The notes below the pieces were generated by a model. It had not been told where the DNA came from. It worked only from the letters and a program-made list of their open reading frames with translations, and did not search any database. From Rhizobium sp. CFBP 8762 (lineage in GTDB: Bacteria > Pseudomonadota > Alphaproteobacteria > Rhizobiales > Rhizobiaceae): DNA of 64,000 bases. The translations under genes and the position numbers were made by a program. Below are positions 18,224 through 26,970 of this stretch, in pieces. The stretch lies in contig NZ_JACYUD010000003.1 in assembly GCF_014841565.1 (NCBI RefSeq), positions 124,001-188,000 of the forward strand, read 5' to 3'. Within the stretch, counting starts at the first letter, position 1. Every line of letters begins with the position of its first letter.

Positions 18224-19465
18224 ATGTCACTTACCGCTAAACCGACAGCGCTAACCACGCTTTCGCGTGTAGAATTCATTGCCTTGATGGCGTCGCTCAT
18301 GGCGTTGAATGCACTGGCAATCGACATCATGTTGCCGGGTCTCCAACAAATCGGCGCTAGTCTGGGTGTGATGGAGGAAAACCATCGGCAATATGTGATT
18401 ACCACCTATCTGATCGGCATGGGCACGGCGCAGTTGGCCTACGGACCGTTGTCTGATCGTTTTGGCCGACGGACACCCTTGTTGATCGGCCTTGGCATCT
18501 ATGCGGTCTCTGCGCTGCTGATGGCTTTCGTTCCATCGTTTACCGCCCTGTTGATGCTGCGGTTTACGCAAGGCATCGGCGCGGCTGCCACGCGTGTCAT
18601 CAGTGTCTCTACAGTCCGCGATATCTACGGTGGACGAAAGATGGCAGAAGTGATGTCGCTGATCATGATGGTGTTTATGGTCGTGCCGGTTATCGCCCCC
18701 AGCATTGGTCAAGGCATTCTGATTTTTGCCGAATGGCACATGATTTTTGCCTTTATGGGAATGGTCGCGCTTGGCGTCTCGATCTGGGTATTCGTTCGCC
18801 TACCGGAAACCATGGCACCGGAAGACCGTAGACCTCTCAGCGTCGCGTCCGTGAAGCTCGCTTTCTGCACAGTGCTGACAAACCGGATTTCGCTGCTCTA
18901 TACGCTGGCAGCCTCTTTCATTTTCGGCGCGCTGTTCGGCTTCATCAATTCTGCGCAGCAGATCATGGTTGGCAATTACGGCCTGGGCGTCTGGTTCCCG
19001 CTGGTCTTCGCTGGGTTCGCCGTTCTGATGGCCGCCTCGTCTTTTACAAACTCCCGGCTGGTCGGACGGTTCGGTATGCGCCGCCTGTCGCATACCGCTT
19101 TGCTCGGGTTTCTTGTCGTTACGTTCCTGTGGATGGTATCATCCTTTTTCGGCCCTTTGCCATTCTGGTTGTTTGGCTTGTTTTACGCTGGATCAATGGT
19201 GCAGTTCGGTTTGATTGGCGCAAACTTCAACGCCATGGCCATGGAGCCTTTGGGCCATGTGGCAGGAACGGCGTCCGCCGTTCTCGGATTTACGCAAACG
19301 GTTGGCGGCGGGTTGATTGGCGCGGTCATCGGTCAGGCCTATGATGGGACCATTCGTCCACTTGCGACCGGTTTCTTCTCCGTTGCCCTGATTGGTTTTG
19401 TGCTGGTGCTGATTGCCGAGCGCGGTCGCCTGTTCCACTCGCCCGTCATCAAGACCGAAAATTAA
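18224..19465 (+). CDS. Bcr/CflA-type multidrug efflux MFS transporter (first of pair)
   Basis: This 413-residue protein has 12 predicted membrane helices and the MFS signature DRFGRRTPLL between helices 2 and 3. LAIDIMLPGLQQIG in helix 1 and RVISVSTVRDIYGGRKMAEVMS match the Bcr/CflA drug:H+ antiporter branch. The ATG at 18224 begins the conserved N-terminus. A clear paralogue follows 33 bases downstream, sharing RRPLS.AS, VLTNRI and RFGMRR; tandem duplication followed by divergence is the simplest reading. The substrate is unknown. Confidence 0.87.
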   Translation: MSLTAKPTALTTLSRVEFIALMASLMALNALAIDIMLPGLQQIGASLGVMEENHRQYVITTYLIGMGTAQLAYGPLSDRFGRRTPLLIGLGIYAVSALLMAFVPSFTALLMLRFTQGIGAAATRVISVSTVRDIYGGRKMAEVMSLIMMVFMVVPVIAPSIGQGILIFAEWHMIFAFMGMVALGVSIWVFVRLPETMAPEDRRPLSVASVKLAFCTVLTNRISLLYTLAASFIFGALFGFINSAQQIMVGNYGLGVWFPLVFAGFAVLMAASSFTNSRLVGRFGMRRLSHTALLGFLVVTFLWMVSSFFGPLPFWLFGLFYAGSMVQFGLIGANFNAMAMEPLGHVAGTASAVLGFTQTVGGGLIGAVIGQAYDGTIRPLATGFFSVALIGFVLVLIAERGRLFHSPVIKTEN

Positions 19466-19498
19466 ACCTCCCCGACCCTTGCATTGTTAGGATCAAAA

Positions 19499-20773
19499 AT
19501 GTCGACACACTCGAAAACGGCTTCATCCGGCAGCAGCAGGGTTGGTGTAGGCTTTGTTGAGTTCGTCGTAACTATTGCTTTGCTGACGGCAATCACGGCC
19601 ATCTCGATCGATATCATGCTGCCAGTTTTGCCGAAAATCGCAGCTGATCTCAACCTGGCCAGTGCAAATGATGCGCAGCTTGTGATCGGGGTGTTCTTTC
19701 TGGGGTTTGGTATCTCGCAGATTGTCTTCGGTTCATTGAGCGACACGTTTGGCCGGCGAACCGTTTTATTGGGCGGTTTGTTGTTCCTGATCCTGTCAAC
19801 CTTTGCGTCAGTTTGGGCAAGCAACCTGACAACACTTTTGATTCTTCGCTTTGCCGCTGGCGTTGGCGCTGCCGCGGTCCGCATCACCACCATTGCGATG
19901 GTGAGGGACTGTTTTGGCGGGCGTGAGATGGCGAGAGTCATGTCCTACATCATGATCATCTTCATGATGATACCACTCGTTGCCCCCTTTCTTGGTCAAC
20001 TCATTGACCGCTACTTCAACTGGCATTCCATCTTCATCTTCATCGGCGTAGCTGGCACATTGCTGTATGTGTGGACGCTCGTTCGCGTGCGGGAGTCCAT
20101 GGCCGTTGAGGAGCGTCGCCCGCTTTCCTTCGCATCTGTCACACAAGCGTTTGGCGCAGTGCTGACAAACCGGATTACTTGCGGTTACATGATCGCGCTC
20201 ACGCTTTTTACCGCTGTCATCTGCGCGTACATCGTCTCTGTCCAGCAGGTGTTTGGCGAGGTGTACGGCATGGGCGAACAGTTGCCGCTCGCATTCGCAG
20301 GCACCAGTGCCGGCATGGCACTGGCAAACTTCGCCAATGGCTATTTCGTCCGCCGGTTTGGAATGCGCAGAATTGCCCATTCAGGCATCCTGATCTTTAC
20401 AGTGGCGTCACTGCTGATCGTCGTGTTAGGAATAAATACAACACCGCCATTCGTTGTAACGTACCTGGCAATCTGTGTGCTTCTGATTGTGCTTGGCGTG
20501 GTAATGACGAACTTCACCGCAATCAGCCTTGAACCCATGGGCCATCTTGCAGGCACAGCCACATCGGTAACGGGGTTTGTTTCCACTACATTCGGAGCGG
20601 TTTTAGGCAGTTTGGTCGGACAAATGTTCAACGGTACGATTCAGCCACTGTTTATTAGCTTCGTGCTTCTGGGTAGTTTTACGATCCTGGCGGTCCTGTG
20701 GGCCGAACGCGGCAAACTGTTCACTCACCCCGGCGAAACTACGTCTATAAATCCTGCAGATATGCATTTCTGA
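19499..20773 (+). CDS. Bcr/CflA-type multidrug efflux MFS transporter (second of pair)
   Basis: This 424-residue protein has 12 predicted helices, SDTFGRRTVLLGG in the first cytoplasmic loop, and AISIDIMLPVLPKIA in helix 1. It parallels the gene just upstream along its whole length but differs at many positions. AGGA sits about six bases before the ATG at 19499; a TTG 15 bases upstream is also in frame. With only 33 bases between them, the two pumps are likely co-transcribed. No dedicated regulator is adjacent. Confidence 0.87.
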   Translation: MSTHSKTASSGSSRVGVGFVEFVVTIALLTAITAISIDIMLPVLPKIAADLNLASANDAQLVIGVFFLGFGISQIVFGSLSDTFGRRTVLLGGLLFLILSTFASVWASNLTTLLILRFAAGVGAAAVRITTIAMVRDCFGGREMARVMSYIMIIFMMIPLVAPFLGQLIDRYFNWHSIFIFIGVAGTLLYVWTLVRVRESMAVEERRPLSFASVTQAFGAVLTNRITCGYMIALTLFTAVICAYIVSVQQVFGEVYGMGEQLPLAFAGTSAGMALANFANGYFVRRFGMRRIAHSGILIFTVASLLIVVLGINTTPPFVVTYLAICVLLIVLGVVMTNFTAISLEPMGHLAGTATSVTGFVSTTFGAVLGSLVGQMFNGTIQPLFISFVLLGSFTILAVLWAERGKLFTHPGETTSINPADMHF

Positions 20774-20871
20774 CGTAAACACGGGTTACTTTATCCTGCC
20801 GTCGATATGGTGCGACATTGATCATATTCTGCTCTTGACTGTGGCGAGTAACTATTTGAAAAGCAGCACAG

Positions 20872-20957
20872 GCGGACGTGGCGAAATTGGTAGACGCAAG
20901 AGACTTAAAATCTCTCGGCCACAGGCTGTACGGGTTCGACCCCCGTCGTCCGCACCA
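20872..20957 (+). tRNA. tRNA-Leu (anticodon UAA), CCA encoded
   Basis: The acceptor arm GCGGACG pairs with CGTCCGC, followed by A and CCA. The anticodon stem AGAGA/TCTCT holds the loop CTTAAAA, giving anticodon TAA. A long variable arm, as expected for a class II leucine tRNA, and a GGGTTCGACCCC T-arm are present. It decodes UUA and UUG. Confidence 0.96.
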
Positions 20958-21208
20958 GTTTTATCCGGCTGACAGAAATTGCGGTAGACGAAGTAAGAGC
21001 TGTCTGTCAAAAAGGTTTCAGGACGCGACTGCCGTTACTTTAGAACGGGGTCGGGTGACCGATTGACGTCACGTTGCTGCCGCGAGATCACGCTGGCCGT
21101 CCTTGTCGATCTCAGATATTTTCAGTTTTAATTGCACTTCAATATTCTCTAATGTGACAATATTGTTAAAACCTTTATGGAAGTTTCAGGGGACTGGTAG
21201 ACATTGTC

Positions 21209-22003
21209 ATGACCGCAGCACCCCCTGTAAGTCGGCCTAGGCGATATCGAATTCCGTTGGCTATGACGGCTTGCGTCTGCCTAACAATTCTGAGCGTCTT
21301 CCTTCTCGCCAATGACAAGCGCCACCTTCGCTCGTTGCTCGCCTATTACAATGTTGCGCACTGGATGCCTTCGCAAGCAAACGTCAAGAAAGAGCGCGCA
21401 TCCCCAACCACCCCTCGCAAAAAACCCTCGGCTGCCGTTGTCACCATTCCCGTGCGCCTTCTTTCGTCGCCGAACGTCAGCACCCTGTCAGCATTTGTAC
21501 GAGAGCTAAGAGTTTCAGGACCTGAACTTTGCCGCGCACTCAGCCGGGTTGAGGGGTTTCCCGAGGGCGGAAGCTGGATGGTTGATCCGTTTGATCACCA
21601 ACGATTTGAATGCCAGTTGCTGTCCGACTTCGGCGTGTCCGAAGCGGATCCCGTCTCCTCTGTCTTCATTGACATTAAGGGAGATCCCGATGGGGCTGTA
21701 AAATCTGTGCGAATTAAGATCAAGACCGCATCCGCCACGCTGTCTCCGGCTATAGTAAGCGCACTCACAAAATCCTACAGAATACTTATTGAGCAAACAC
21801 GCTGGACAGATTTTGAGGCGGCAAGTTCGTTTCTTGCATCCCCGAAGCCGTTCAATATGGACGCGTTTGGCGCGAGCGTCTCCTTGCAACAGGAAAGATT
21901 TGATCCCGAAAGCTTCAACCTGTTTGTCAAGGAAACAGAGAGCAGCGCTGAGCAGAAGCGTACCAGGCATTTTTTCGATCAGCCTGTGCTACAGCGCCCC
22001 TGA
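21209..22003 (+). CDS. Uncharacterised membrane-anchored protein
   Basis: I do not recognise this 264-residue protein with certainty. It has a short basic N-terminus, one membrane helix (about residues 17-35), a Pro/Lys-rich linker (about 60-78), and a soluble, probably periplasmic domain of about 185 residues with two cysteines (in SGPELCRAL and RFECQLL) that could form a disulfide. The ATG at 21209 follows GGGGACTGG. It is preceded by an AT-rich 250-base gap after the tRNA, which may hold its promoter. The family may be one of the rhizobial domains of unknown function; no function is claimed. Confidence 0.6.
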   Translation: MTAAPPVSRPRRYRIPLAMTACVCLTILSVFLLANDKRHLRSLLAYYNVAHWMPSQANVKKERASPTTPRKKPSAAVVTIPVRLLSSPNVSTLSAFVRELRVSGPELCRALSRVEGFPEGGSWMVDPFDHQRFECQLLSDFGVSEADPVSSVFIDIKGDPDGAVKSVRIKIKTASATLSPAIVSALTKSYRILIEQTRWTDFEAASSFLASPKPFNMDAFGASVSLQQERFDPESFNLFVKETESSAEQKRTRHFFDQPVLQRP

Positions 22004-22090
22004 CCGCGTGCTACAATATGGTCCGGCTGATCCAGATCAAAGCCCTGCGTTCGTTTTCCCTGTAATGTCCCCTTGAATGTGAGAGGGAAA

Positions 22091-22312
22091 ATGATGCGCA
22101 CAATTTCATGGATCAGTCTGCTTGTGAGTTTTATGGTCAATGCTGTTCTATTTGGTGTTGGGCTTGTGACGGTTTTGATGATACCGGCCTTACAGGATCA
22201 GCTACCATGGGCAATTGTTGTTGTCGTGGTTTTCAGCTTTGCGCTCTCACCGTTCATTTCGCGAAGAATTGCGCCTCATCTGCGCCTTCGTCACCATCGG
22301 GAAGACCGGTAG
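22091..22312 (+). CDS. Small two-helix membrane protein
   Basis: This 73-residue protein has two hydrophobic segments (about residues 5-29 and 36-53) and a basic tail, [21 protein letters not shown] precedes the ATG at 22091 at the right distance, favouring it over an in-frame TTG at 22073. No family is recognised. It lies between an unknown membrane protein and gpt in the same direction and could be co-transcribed with either. Confidence 0.55.
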   Translation: MMRTISWISLLVSFMVNAVLFGVGLVTVLMIPALQDQLPWAIVVVVVFSFALSPFISRRIAPHLRLRHHREDR

Positions 22313-22409
22313 AACCTGTTTTTTCAGGGGCAGTGGTGAGGAAAGACACTTGCAAACCCTTGGATTTTCCGCAAAGACAAAGCTCTTTTCCAGCCATGCG
22401 GAGCCTGCC

Positions 22410-22907
22410 ATGTCCCTTCCCGAGAAAGCTTTTCCCGTTTCATGGGACCAGTTCCACAGAGATGCGCGCGCTTTGGCCTGGCGACTGGCAGATCAGGGCC
22501 ACGCGTGGCGCGGCATGGTGTGCATTACCCGTGGCGGGCTGGTGCCTGCCGCCATTATCGCGCGTGAACTGAATATCCGTCTGATCGAAACGGTCTGCGT
22601 CGCATCCTACCATGACTACGACACGCAGGGCGATATGCAGCTGCTGAAAGGCATTTCGGAAGAGCTAACGAAAGATGAAGGCGAAGGCATTCTGATCATC
22701 GACGATTTGACCGATACTGGCAAAACCGCGGCGCAGGTGCGTGCGATGTTGCCAAAAGCGCATTTTGCTGCGGTCTATGCAAAGCCACAAGGACGCCCGA
22801 TGGTCGATACCTTTGTGACCGAGGTCAGTCAGGACACATGGATCTTTTTCCCGTGGGATCTCGGCTTCACTTTTCAGGAGCCAATCGCGCGCGGCGCCAA
22901 GGGGTAA
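22410..22907 (+). CDS. gpt: Xanthine phosphoribosyltransferase
   Basis: This 165-residue purine salvage enzyme attaches PRPP to xanthine (and guanine). The PRPP-binding motif [14 protein letters not shown] is clear, and [17 protein letters not shown] and FFPWDLGF match XGPRT. The ATG at 22410 begins the usual [12 protein letters not shown] region. A bidirectional terminator lies directly after the stop. Confidence 0.93.
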   Translation: MSLPEKAFPVSWDQFHRDARALAWRLADQGHAWRGMVCITRGGLVPAAIIARELNIRLIETVCVASYHDYDTQGDMQLLKGISEELTKDEGEGILIIDDLTDTGKTAAQVRAMLPKAHFAAVYAKPQGRPMVDTFVTEVSQDTWIFFPWDLGFTFQEPIARGAKG

Positions 22908-22940
22908 TAAAAAGGGAAACTGATCGTTTCCCTTTTTATC
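22908..22940. terminator. Bidirectional Rho-independent terminator
   Basis: AAAAAGGGAAAC and GTTTCCCTTTTT form a 12-bp stem with a 5-base loop. A and T runs on both sides allow it to stop gpt and the convergent RcnB-like gene. Confidence 0.88.
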
Positions 22941-22953
22941 GAAGCTTACCGTG

Positions 22954-23283
22954 TTAACGACCGGCAGTGATGCCAAGGATAAGGCCAGTGGCGGCGCTGA
23001 TCAGAAGATAGTCATTGCCGACGCGCACCCACTGCTGGCCGCGGCCAGGACGCTGCAAATTGTGGCGACGATAGTCGCGCTCGCCTACAACCGGTCCACG
23101 CTGCGCGCGCGACAGACGCTCGCCGCGCTTCCAGCGATTACCGTGGCGCTGCTGCTCGGCATGTTGCTTGCCTTTTTGCATCTCGTGGCGTTCCACGGGT
23201 TTGCGATGGCGCATATCCTGTGCCATTGCCATTGGAGCTGTTAGAAACGATGTTGCGATCAAAGCCAGAAATAGACGTTTCAT
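22954..23283 (-). CDS. RcnB-family secreted protein
   Basis: This 109-residue protein has a signal peptide (MKRLFLALIATSFLTAPMAMAQ) and a very basic, His/Arg-rich middle. Its C-terminus has the pattern YRRHNLQRPGRGQQWVRVGNDYLLI, which matches the RcnB-like periplasmic domain. E. coli RcnB helps control nickel and cobalt efflux, but rhizobial members are abundant and mostly unstudied. It stands alone; the window's cobalt-related genes are 20 kb or more away, so a metal role is only a family inference. Confidence 0.8.
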   Translation of the reverse strand: MKRLFLALIATSFLTAPMAMAQDMRHRKPVERHEMQKGKQHAEQQRHGNRWKRGERLSRAQRGPVVGERDYRRHNLQRPGRGQQWVRVGNDYLLISAATGLILGITAGR

Positions 23284-23411
23284 TGAAGTTTCCTTTCATT
23301 TCAATAGAGCCATATCTAGAGCGCCCCGGATGAATGGAAACTGAGATTTAAATTACATTTGCGTAATGATATCAAACATATAATGAAACTAATGTAGAGA
23401 CAGCATGAAGC

Positions 23412-23435
23412 GGCCCGCTGGCCAACCAGCGGGCC
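23412..23435. terminator. Strong GC hairpin after the aldo-keto reductase gene
   Basis: A perfect 10-bp stem (GGCCCGCTGG with CCAGCGGGCC, 4-base loop) lies nine bases beyond the reductase stop on the minus strand. The T-rich side (TTTGTTCTTT) is on the plus strand, so as a minus-strand terminator it lacks a proper U run. Confidence 0.5.
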
Positions 23436-23443
23436 TTTGTTCT

Positions 23444-24475
23444 TTAGTTCTGCTCGGCGGATTTGGCCCAGAGATTAATTCCCGCATCATCGGCGTGAGC
23501 GTCGATCTTCGTGAGTTCTTCCGCAGTGAAATCGAGATTCTGGAGCGCGGCAACGCAGTCTGTGACCTGTTCGGGTCGGCTGGCACCAATGAGCGCGGAC
23601 GTTACCCGACCGCCGCGCAAGACCCACGCAATGGCCATCTGTGCCAGTGTTTGGCCGCGCTGCTCGGCAATCTCATTCAGTGCACGAATGTTGGCCAAAG
23701 TATCCGGTGTCAGAAAGTCGCGCTTGAGAAAATGATCCTGCTCGGCGCGGCTGCCTTCTGGAATGCCATTCAAATACTTGCTGGTCAACATGCCCTGCGC
23801 CAGCGGCGAAAAGACGATGGATCCCATGCCGACATCTTCCAGCGTATCCAGCAAGCCATCTCGCTCTATCCAGCGGTTGATAACGGAGTAACTGGGCTGA
23901 TGGATAATGCAGGGCGTGCCGAGATCTTTCAAAATCTGCGCTGCCTCGCGGGTGCGCTGTGCATTGTAGGAGGAGATCCCGACATACAGCGCCCTGCCCG
24001 AGCGCACGATATGGTCCAGCGCTCCGCAGGTTTCTTCCAGCGGCGTTTCAGGATCAAAGCGGTGCGAATAGAAAATATCGACATAGTCGAGCCCCATGCG
24101 TTTCAGGCTCTGGTCACAGCTCGCAACCAAATATTTGCGGCTACCCCATTCCCCGTAGGGACCCGGCCACATATCGTACCCGGCCTTGGACGAGATGATC
24201 AACTCATCCCGCAGACCGGCAAAATCCGTGCGCAGAATTTCCCCAAATGCGGTTTCCGCCGAGCCGGGCGGCGGGCCGTAATTGTTCGCCAGATCGAAAT
24301 GCGTAATGCCGAGATCAAACGCGGTGTGGCAGATTGCCCGTTTGCGCTCATGAGGCGTCTCATGCCCGAAATTGTGCCAGAGCCCTAAGGAAACGGCGGG
24401 CAATTTCAGGCCGGTTAGACCACAGCGATTATAGATCATTGCGTTGTAGCGATTGTCTGCGGGTGTCCACGTCAT
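23444..24475 (-). CDS. Aldo/keto reductase, YghZ (L-glyceraldehyde 3-phosphate reductase) type
   Basis: This 343-residue NADPH-dependent reductase has the aldo-keto catalytic set: the Asp and Tyr in FDLANNYGPPPGSAE, Lys in ISSKAGYDMWPGPYGEWGSRKY, and His in YSHRFDPETP. The YGPPPGSAE and GPYGEWGSRKYL strings point to the YghZ group, which reduces L-glyceraldehyde 3-phosphate and methylglyoxal. GGGAGG is seven bases before the ATG at 24475. It follows the lyxose-isomerase-like gene by 12 bases, so a sugar-related detoxification unit is plausible. Confidence 0.88.
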   Translation of the reverse strand: MTWTPADNRYNAMIYNRCGLTGLKLPAVSLGLWHNFGHETPHERKRAICHTAFDLGITHFDLANNYGPPPGSAETAFGEILRTDFAGLRDELIISSKAGYDMWPGPYGEWGSRKYLVASCDQSLKRMGLDYVDIFYSHRFDPETPLEETCGALDHIVRSGRALYVGISSYNAQRTREAAQILKDLGTPCIIHQPSYSVINRWIERDGLLDTLEDVGMGSIVFSPLAQGMLTSKYLNGIPEGSRAEQDHFLKRDFLTPDTLANIRALNEIAEQRGQTLAQMAIAWVLRGGRVTSALIGASRPEQVTDCVAALQNLDFTAEELTKIDAHADDAGINLWAKSAEQN

Positions 24476-24487
24476 CGTCAATCCTCC

Positions 24488-25177
24488 CTATCTCAGCCAG
24501 GTATCATAGTCGGAAACCAGCAGGCGGTGCGGCTTCTCGTCTTCGTCAATTGTTGAAAAACGCCCGACCGGTTGATGGAAAACATTATCGGTCAGATCAT
24601 CGTTGACGGTCGAAACCTCGCCCACCAGAACATCAGATCCCTCGCCCCAGAAGGAGTGCCAGTTGCCGGGCAGCAGCGTGACGCTTTCACCGGGTGCTAG
24701 CGATAGATGGCTGCCAGCCTTCAAGGTGCGCAAACGCGCATCTGTCGCCACCTGCACATCACCATGTTCATCCGGGCTGCCATCGGCCAAGGAATTGAAC
24801 ATCGTCAGAACGAGGTTTCCACCGCCGCGATTGATGATGTCTTCTGCCTTGATGACATGACGGTGCAGCGGGGTGATCTGGTTCTGGCGAACGATCATGA
24901 TCTTTTCCGCGTAGAGCATGCCTCGCCCCTTGGCGAGATCGGCAGCACTGCCGTTTCGTGCTGCAAACAGAAACAGCCCACAATCGGCAAAGTTGCCGGA
25001 CCCGAAATCAGTAATATCCCAGCCAAGACGCGCATCGAGCAGCGACGGGGTATCGGTCTCAAACCGGGTTTTCAACTCTTCCGGCGACCAGTTCGCGAAA
25101 GGCGGCAGCACAGTACCGAAGGAGCGGATAAACGCATCGCCCTCGATCAGGATCTGGTTAATTTCACTACGCTTCAT
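24488..25177 (-). CDS. D-lyxose ketol-isomerase family cupin
   Basis: This 229-residue protein matches the D-lyxose isomerase family (single cupin barrel). Metal ligands are visible as the two histidines and glutamate in PLHRHVIKAED and the histidine in GNWHSFWGEG. Family members interconvert D-lyxose and D-xylulose, or D-mannose and D-fructose. It is co-directional with the aldo-keto reductase (12 bases) and separated from gnd by a strong terminator. The exact sugar cannot be told from sequence. Confidence 0.85.
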   Translation of the reverse strand: MKRSEINQILIEGDAFIRSFGTVLPPFANWSPEELKTRFETDTPSLLDARLGWDITDFGSGNFADCGLFLFAARNGSAADLAKGRGMLYAEKIMIVRQNQITPLHRHVIKAEDIINRGGGNLVLTMFNSLADGSPDEHGDVQVATDARLRTLKAGSHLSLAPGESVTLLPGNWHSFWGEGSDVLVGEVSTVNDDLTDNVFHQPVGRFSTIDEDEKPHRLLVSDYDTWLR

Positions 25178-25220
25178 GGGATCTCCTCCACCGCACCTTA
25201 CGATGAGCAGGTGGGGTCTA

Positions 25221-25253
25221 CAAAAATGCCGCCCGGTTCAGGCGGGCGGCATT
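25221..25253 (-). terminator. Rho-independent terminator after gnd
   Basis: On the minus strand ATGCCGCCCG pairs with CGGGCGGCAT and is followed by TTTTTG. It separates gnd from the lyxose-isomerase-like gene. Confidence 0.85.
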
Positions 25254-25268
25254 GACGGGTTTACAGGA

Positions 25269-26705
25269 TCAGGATTTGTGTCCGAGACCACTGCCCCAAG
25301 GACCGTGGTGGGCGTCGGCACCATCGACACGGTCAAAGCCGTGCGCTCCGAAGAAATCGCGCTGGCCCTGAATGACATTGGCGGTGCCGCGTGCACGGCG
25401 GTAGCTGTCGAAATAACCGAGCGCCGAAGCCAGCGCCGGAACCGGCAGGCCGTGCAAGACGGCAGCCGAGACGACGCGGCGAAGGGCTGCGTCCGTATCC
25501 TTCACGATGTCCGCAAAGGCTGGTGTGACAATCAGGTTGGCCGCCTCCGGTGCTTCGGTAAAGGCTGTGGTAATTTCATCCAGAAACTGCGAGCGGATAA
25601 TGCAACCAGCGCGCCAGATTTTGGCAATTACCGGCATCGGCAGCGACCAGTTGAACTCACGCGACGCCTGCGCCATCACCGCAAAGCCCTGCGCGTAAGC
25701 CCCGACCTTGGCAGCGAGAAGCGCGTTTTCAAGGTCCTTGATAAATGCCGCGCGGTCTTCAACGACGAACTCCGGCACCTTCGGCAGGCCAAGAATGCCT
25801 TCGGCCGCTTCCCGCTCTGCCTTCATGGACGAGATGCTGCGGGCAGCCACGGCAGCTTCGATGGCGGTGGCGGGCACGCCCATCTGCTGGCTTTCGATAA
25901 CGGACCACTTGCCCGTGCCCTTTTGTCCGGCCTGATCGAGGATCATATCCACAATTGGCTTGCCCGTGATCGGGTCTGCGGCATTCAGAACGATTTCGGT
26001 GATTTCAATGAGATAGGAGTTCAGGCGGCCCCTGTTCCATTCGCCAAACACATTGGCGATCTCGGAGGCAGACATGTTCAAGCCATCCCGCAGGATGCCA
26101 TAGATTTCCGCGATCATCTGCATATCGGCATATTCAATGCCGTTATGAATGGTCTTGACGAAGTGTCCCGCCCCATCGGTGCCAAGCCAAGCGCAGCAGG
26201 GTGCGCCATCATAGACGGCGGCAATCGACGTCAGCACTTTTTCCACCCGAGCATAGGATTCCGGTGTGCCGCCCACCATAATGGACGGGCCGTTGCGCGC
26301 ACCTTCTTCGCCGCCGGAAACACCCATGCCGATGAAAGTCAGGCCGCTGTCTTTGAGGCCATCGAAACGGCGCATCGTATCGCGGAAGTTGGCATTGCCA
26401 GCGTCGATGATGATATCGTTATCGGAAAGAATGGGGCGAAGCAGCGCCATCTGCTGATCGACAGGATCGCCGGCCTTGATCATAATAATAATGGGACGCG
26501 GCGGGCGGATGGCTGCCACGAACTCTTCCAGGGTTTCGCATGGAATGATCCGGTCCTGAAGCGCACCGGCAGCCTCGTAAAAGGCGCGCGTCACTTCGGG
26601 TGTGCGGTTGAACACTGCGATCCGGTTGCCCTTTTCCGCGATATTCAGCGCCAGATTGGCCCCCATGACACCAAGACCGATAAGACCGATTTCTGCCTGT
26701 TCCAC
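25269..26705 (-). CDS. gnd: 6-phosphogluconate dehydrogenase, decarboxylating
   Basis: This 478-residue enzyme oxidises 6-phosphogluconate to ribulose 5-phosphate and CO2, reducing NADP+. Motifs include the Rossmann loop GLIGLGVMGANLALNI, the substrate-binding SGGEEGARNGPSIM and the catalytic Lys/Asn in HFVKTIHNGIEY. The start is judged to be GTG at 26705: GGAGG ends seven bases before it, while the ATG at 26711 lies one base from that site. This gives the usual (M)EQAEIGLIG start. Together with rpe in this window it supplies the oxidative pentose phosphate branch. Confidence 0.93.
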   Translation of the reverse strand: MEQAEIGLIGLGVMGANLALNIAEKGNRIAVFNRTPEVTRAFYEAAGALQDRIIPCETLEEFVAAIRPPRPIIIMIKAGDPVDQQMALLRPILSDNDIIIDAGNANFRDTMRRFDGLKDSGLTFIGMGVSGGEEGARNGPSIMVGGTPESYARVEKVLTSIAAVYDGAPCCAWLGTDGAGHFVKTIHNGIEYADMQMIAEIYGILRDGLNMSASEIANVFGEWNRGRLNSYLIEITEIVLNAADPITGKPIVDMILDQAGQKGTGKWSVIESQQMGVPATAIEAAVAARSISSMKAEREAAEGILGLPKVPEFVVEDRAAFIKDLENALLAAKVGAYAQGFAVMAQASREFNWSLPMPVIAKIWRAGCIIRSQFLDEITTAFTEAPEAANLIVTPAFADIVKDTDAALRRVVSAAVLHGLPVPALASALGYFDSYRRARGTANVIQGQRDFFGAHGFDRVDGADAHHGPWGSGLGHKS

Positions 26706-26814
26706 GTGCATTCCTCCGTTGGAGCTGTCCATTCAACTGTGCGCAAGCACAGTCCTTTCGTGGCGTTTTGGCACTCAAATCGATTTAGGACAAGATAAAC
26801 TTAATCTTGCCGGT

Positions 26815-26970
26815 TCACTTTTCCGGGCGGTCGTCGCCGTCATCCAGCGCGCGCCAGGCGGCACCGTCCAGATCATCGTACTGGCCGCTTTTTAGCGACC
26901 AGAGAAAGGCCGCAAGCCCAAGCCCGCCCAGAAACAACGCAATCGGAATCAGAAAGATGAGCGTATTCAT
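26815..26970 (-). CDS. ccoS: Cytochrome cbb3 oxidase assembly protein CcoS (FixS)
   Basis: This 51-residue protein is the last gene of the ccoGHIS unit. It has an N-terminal membrane helix (MNTLIFLIPIALFLGGLGLAAF) and the CcoS hallmark segment WSLKSGQYDDLDG, followed by an acidic tail. It is needed for cofactor insertion into the cbb3 oxidase. The ATG overlaps the ccoI stop by four bases (ATGA), which ties their translation together. Confidence 0.93.
   Translation of the reverse strand: MNTLIFLIPIALFLGGLGLAAFLWSLKSGQYDDLDGAAWRALDDGDDRPEK

Noticed and set aside
20958-21208. Possible integrated element beside tRNA-Leu
   Set aside because: No integrase, no repeat of the tRNA 3' end and no mobility genes were seen in the window.
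24918-26798. Long open frame on the plus strand (about 626 residues)
   Set aside because: It is antisense to gnd and the lyxose-isomerase-like gene, crosses their terminator, and has no family motifs; it results from codon bias on the opposite strand.
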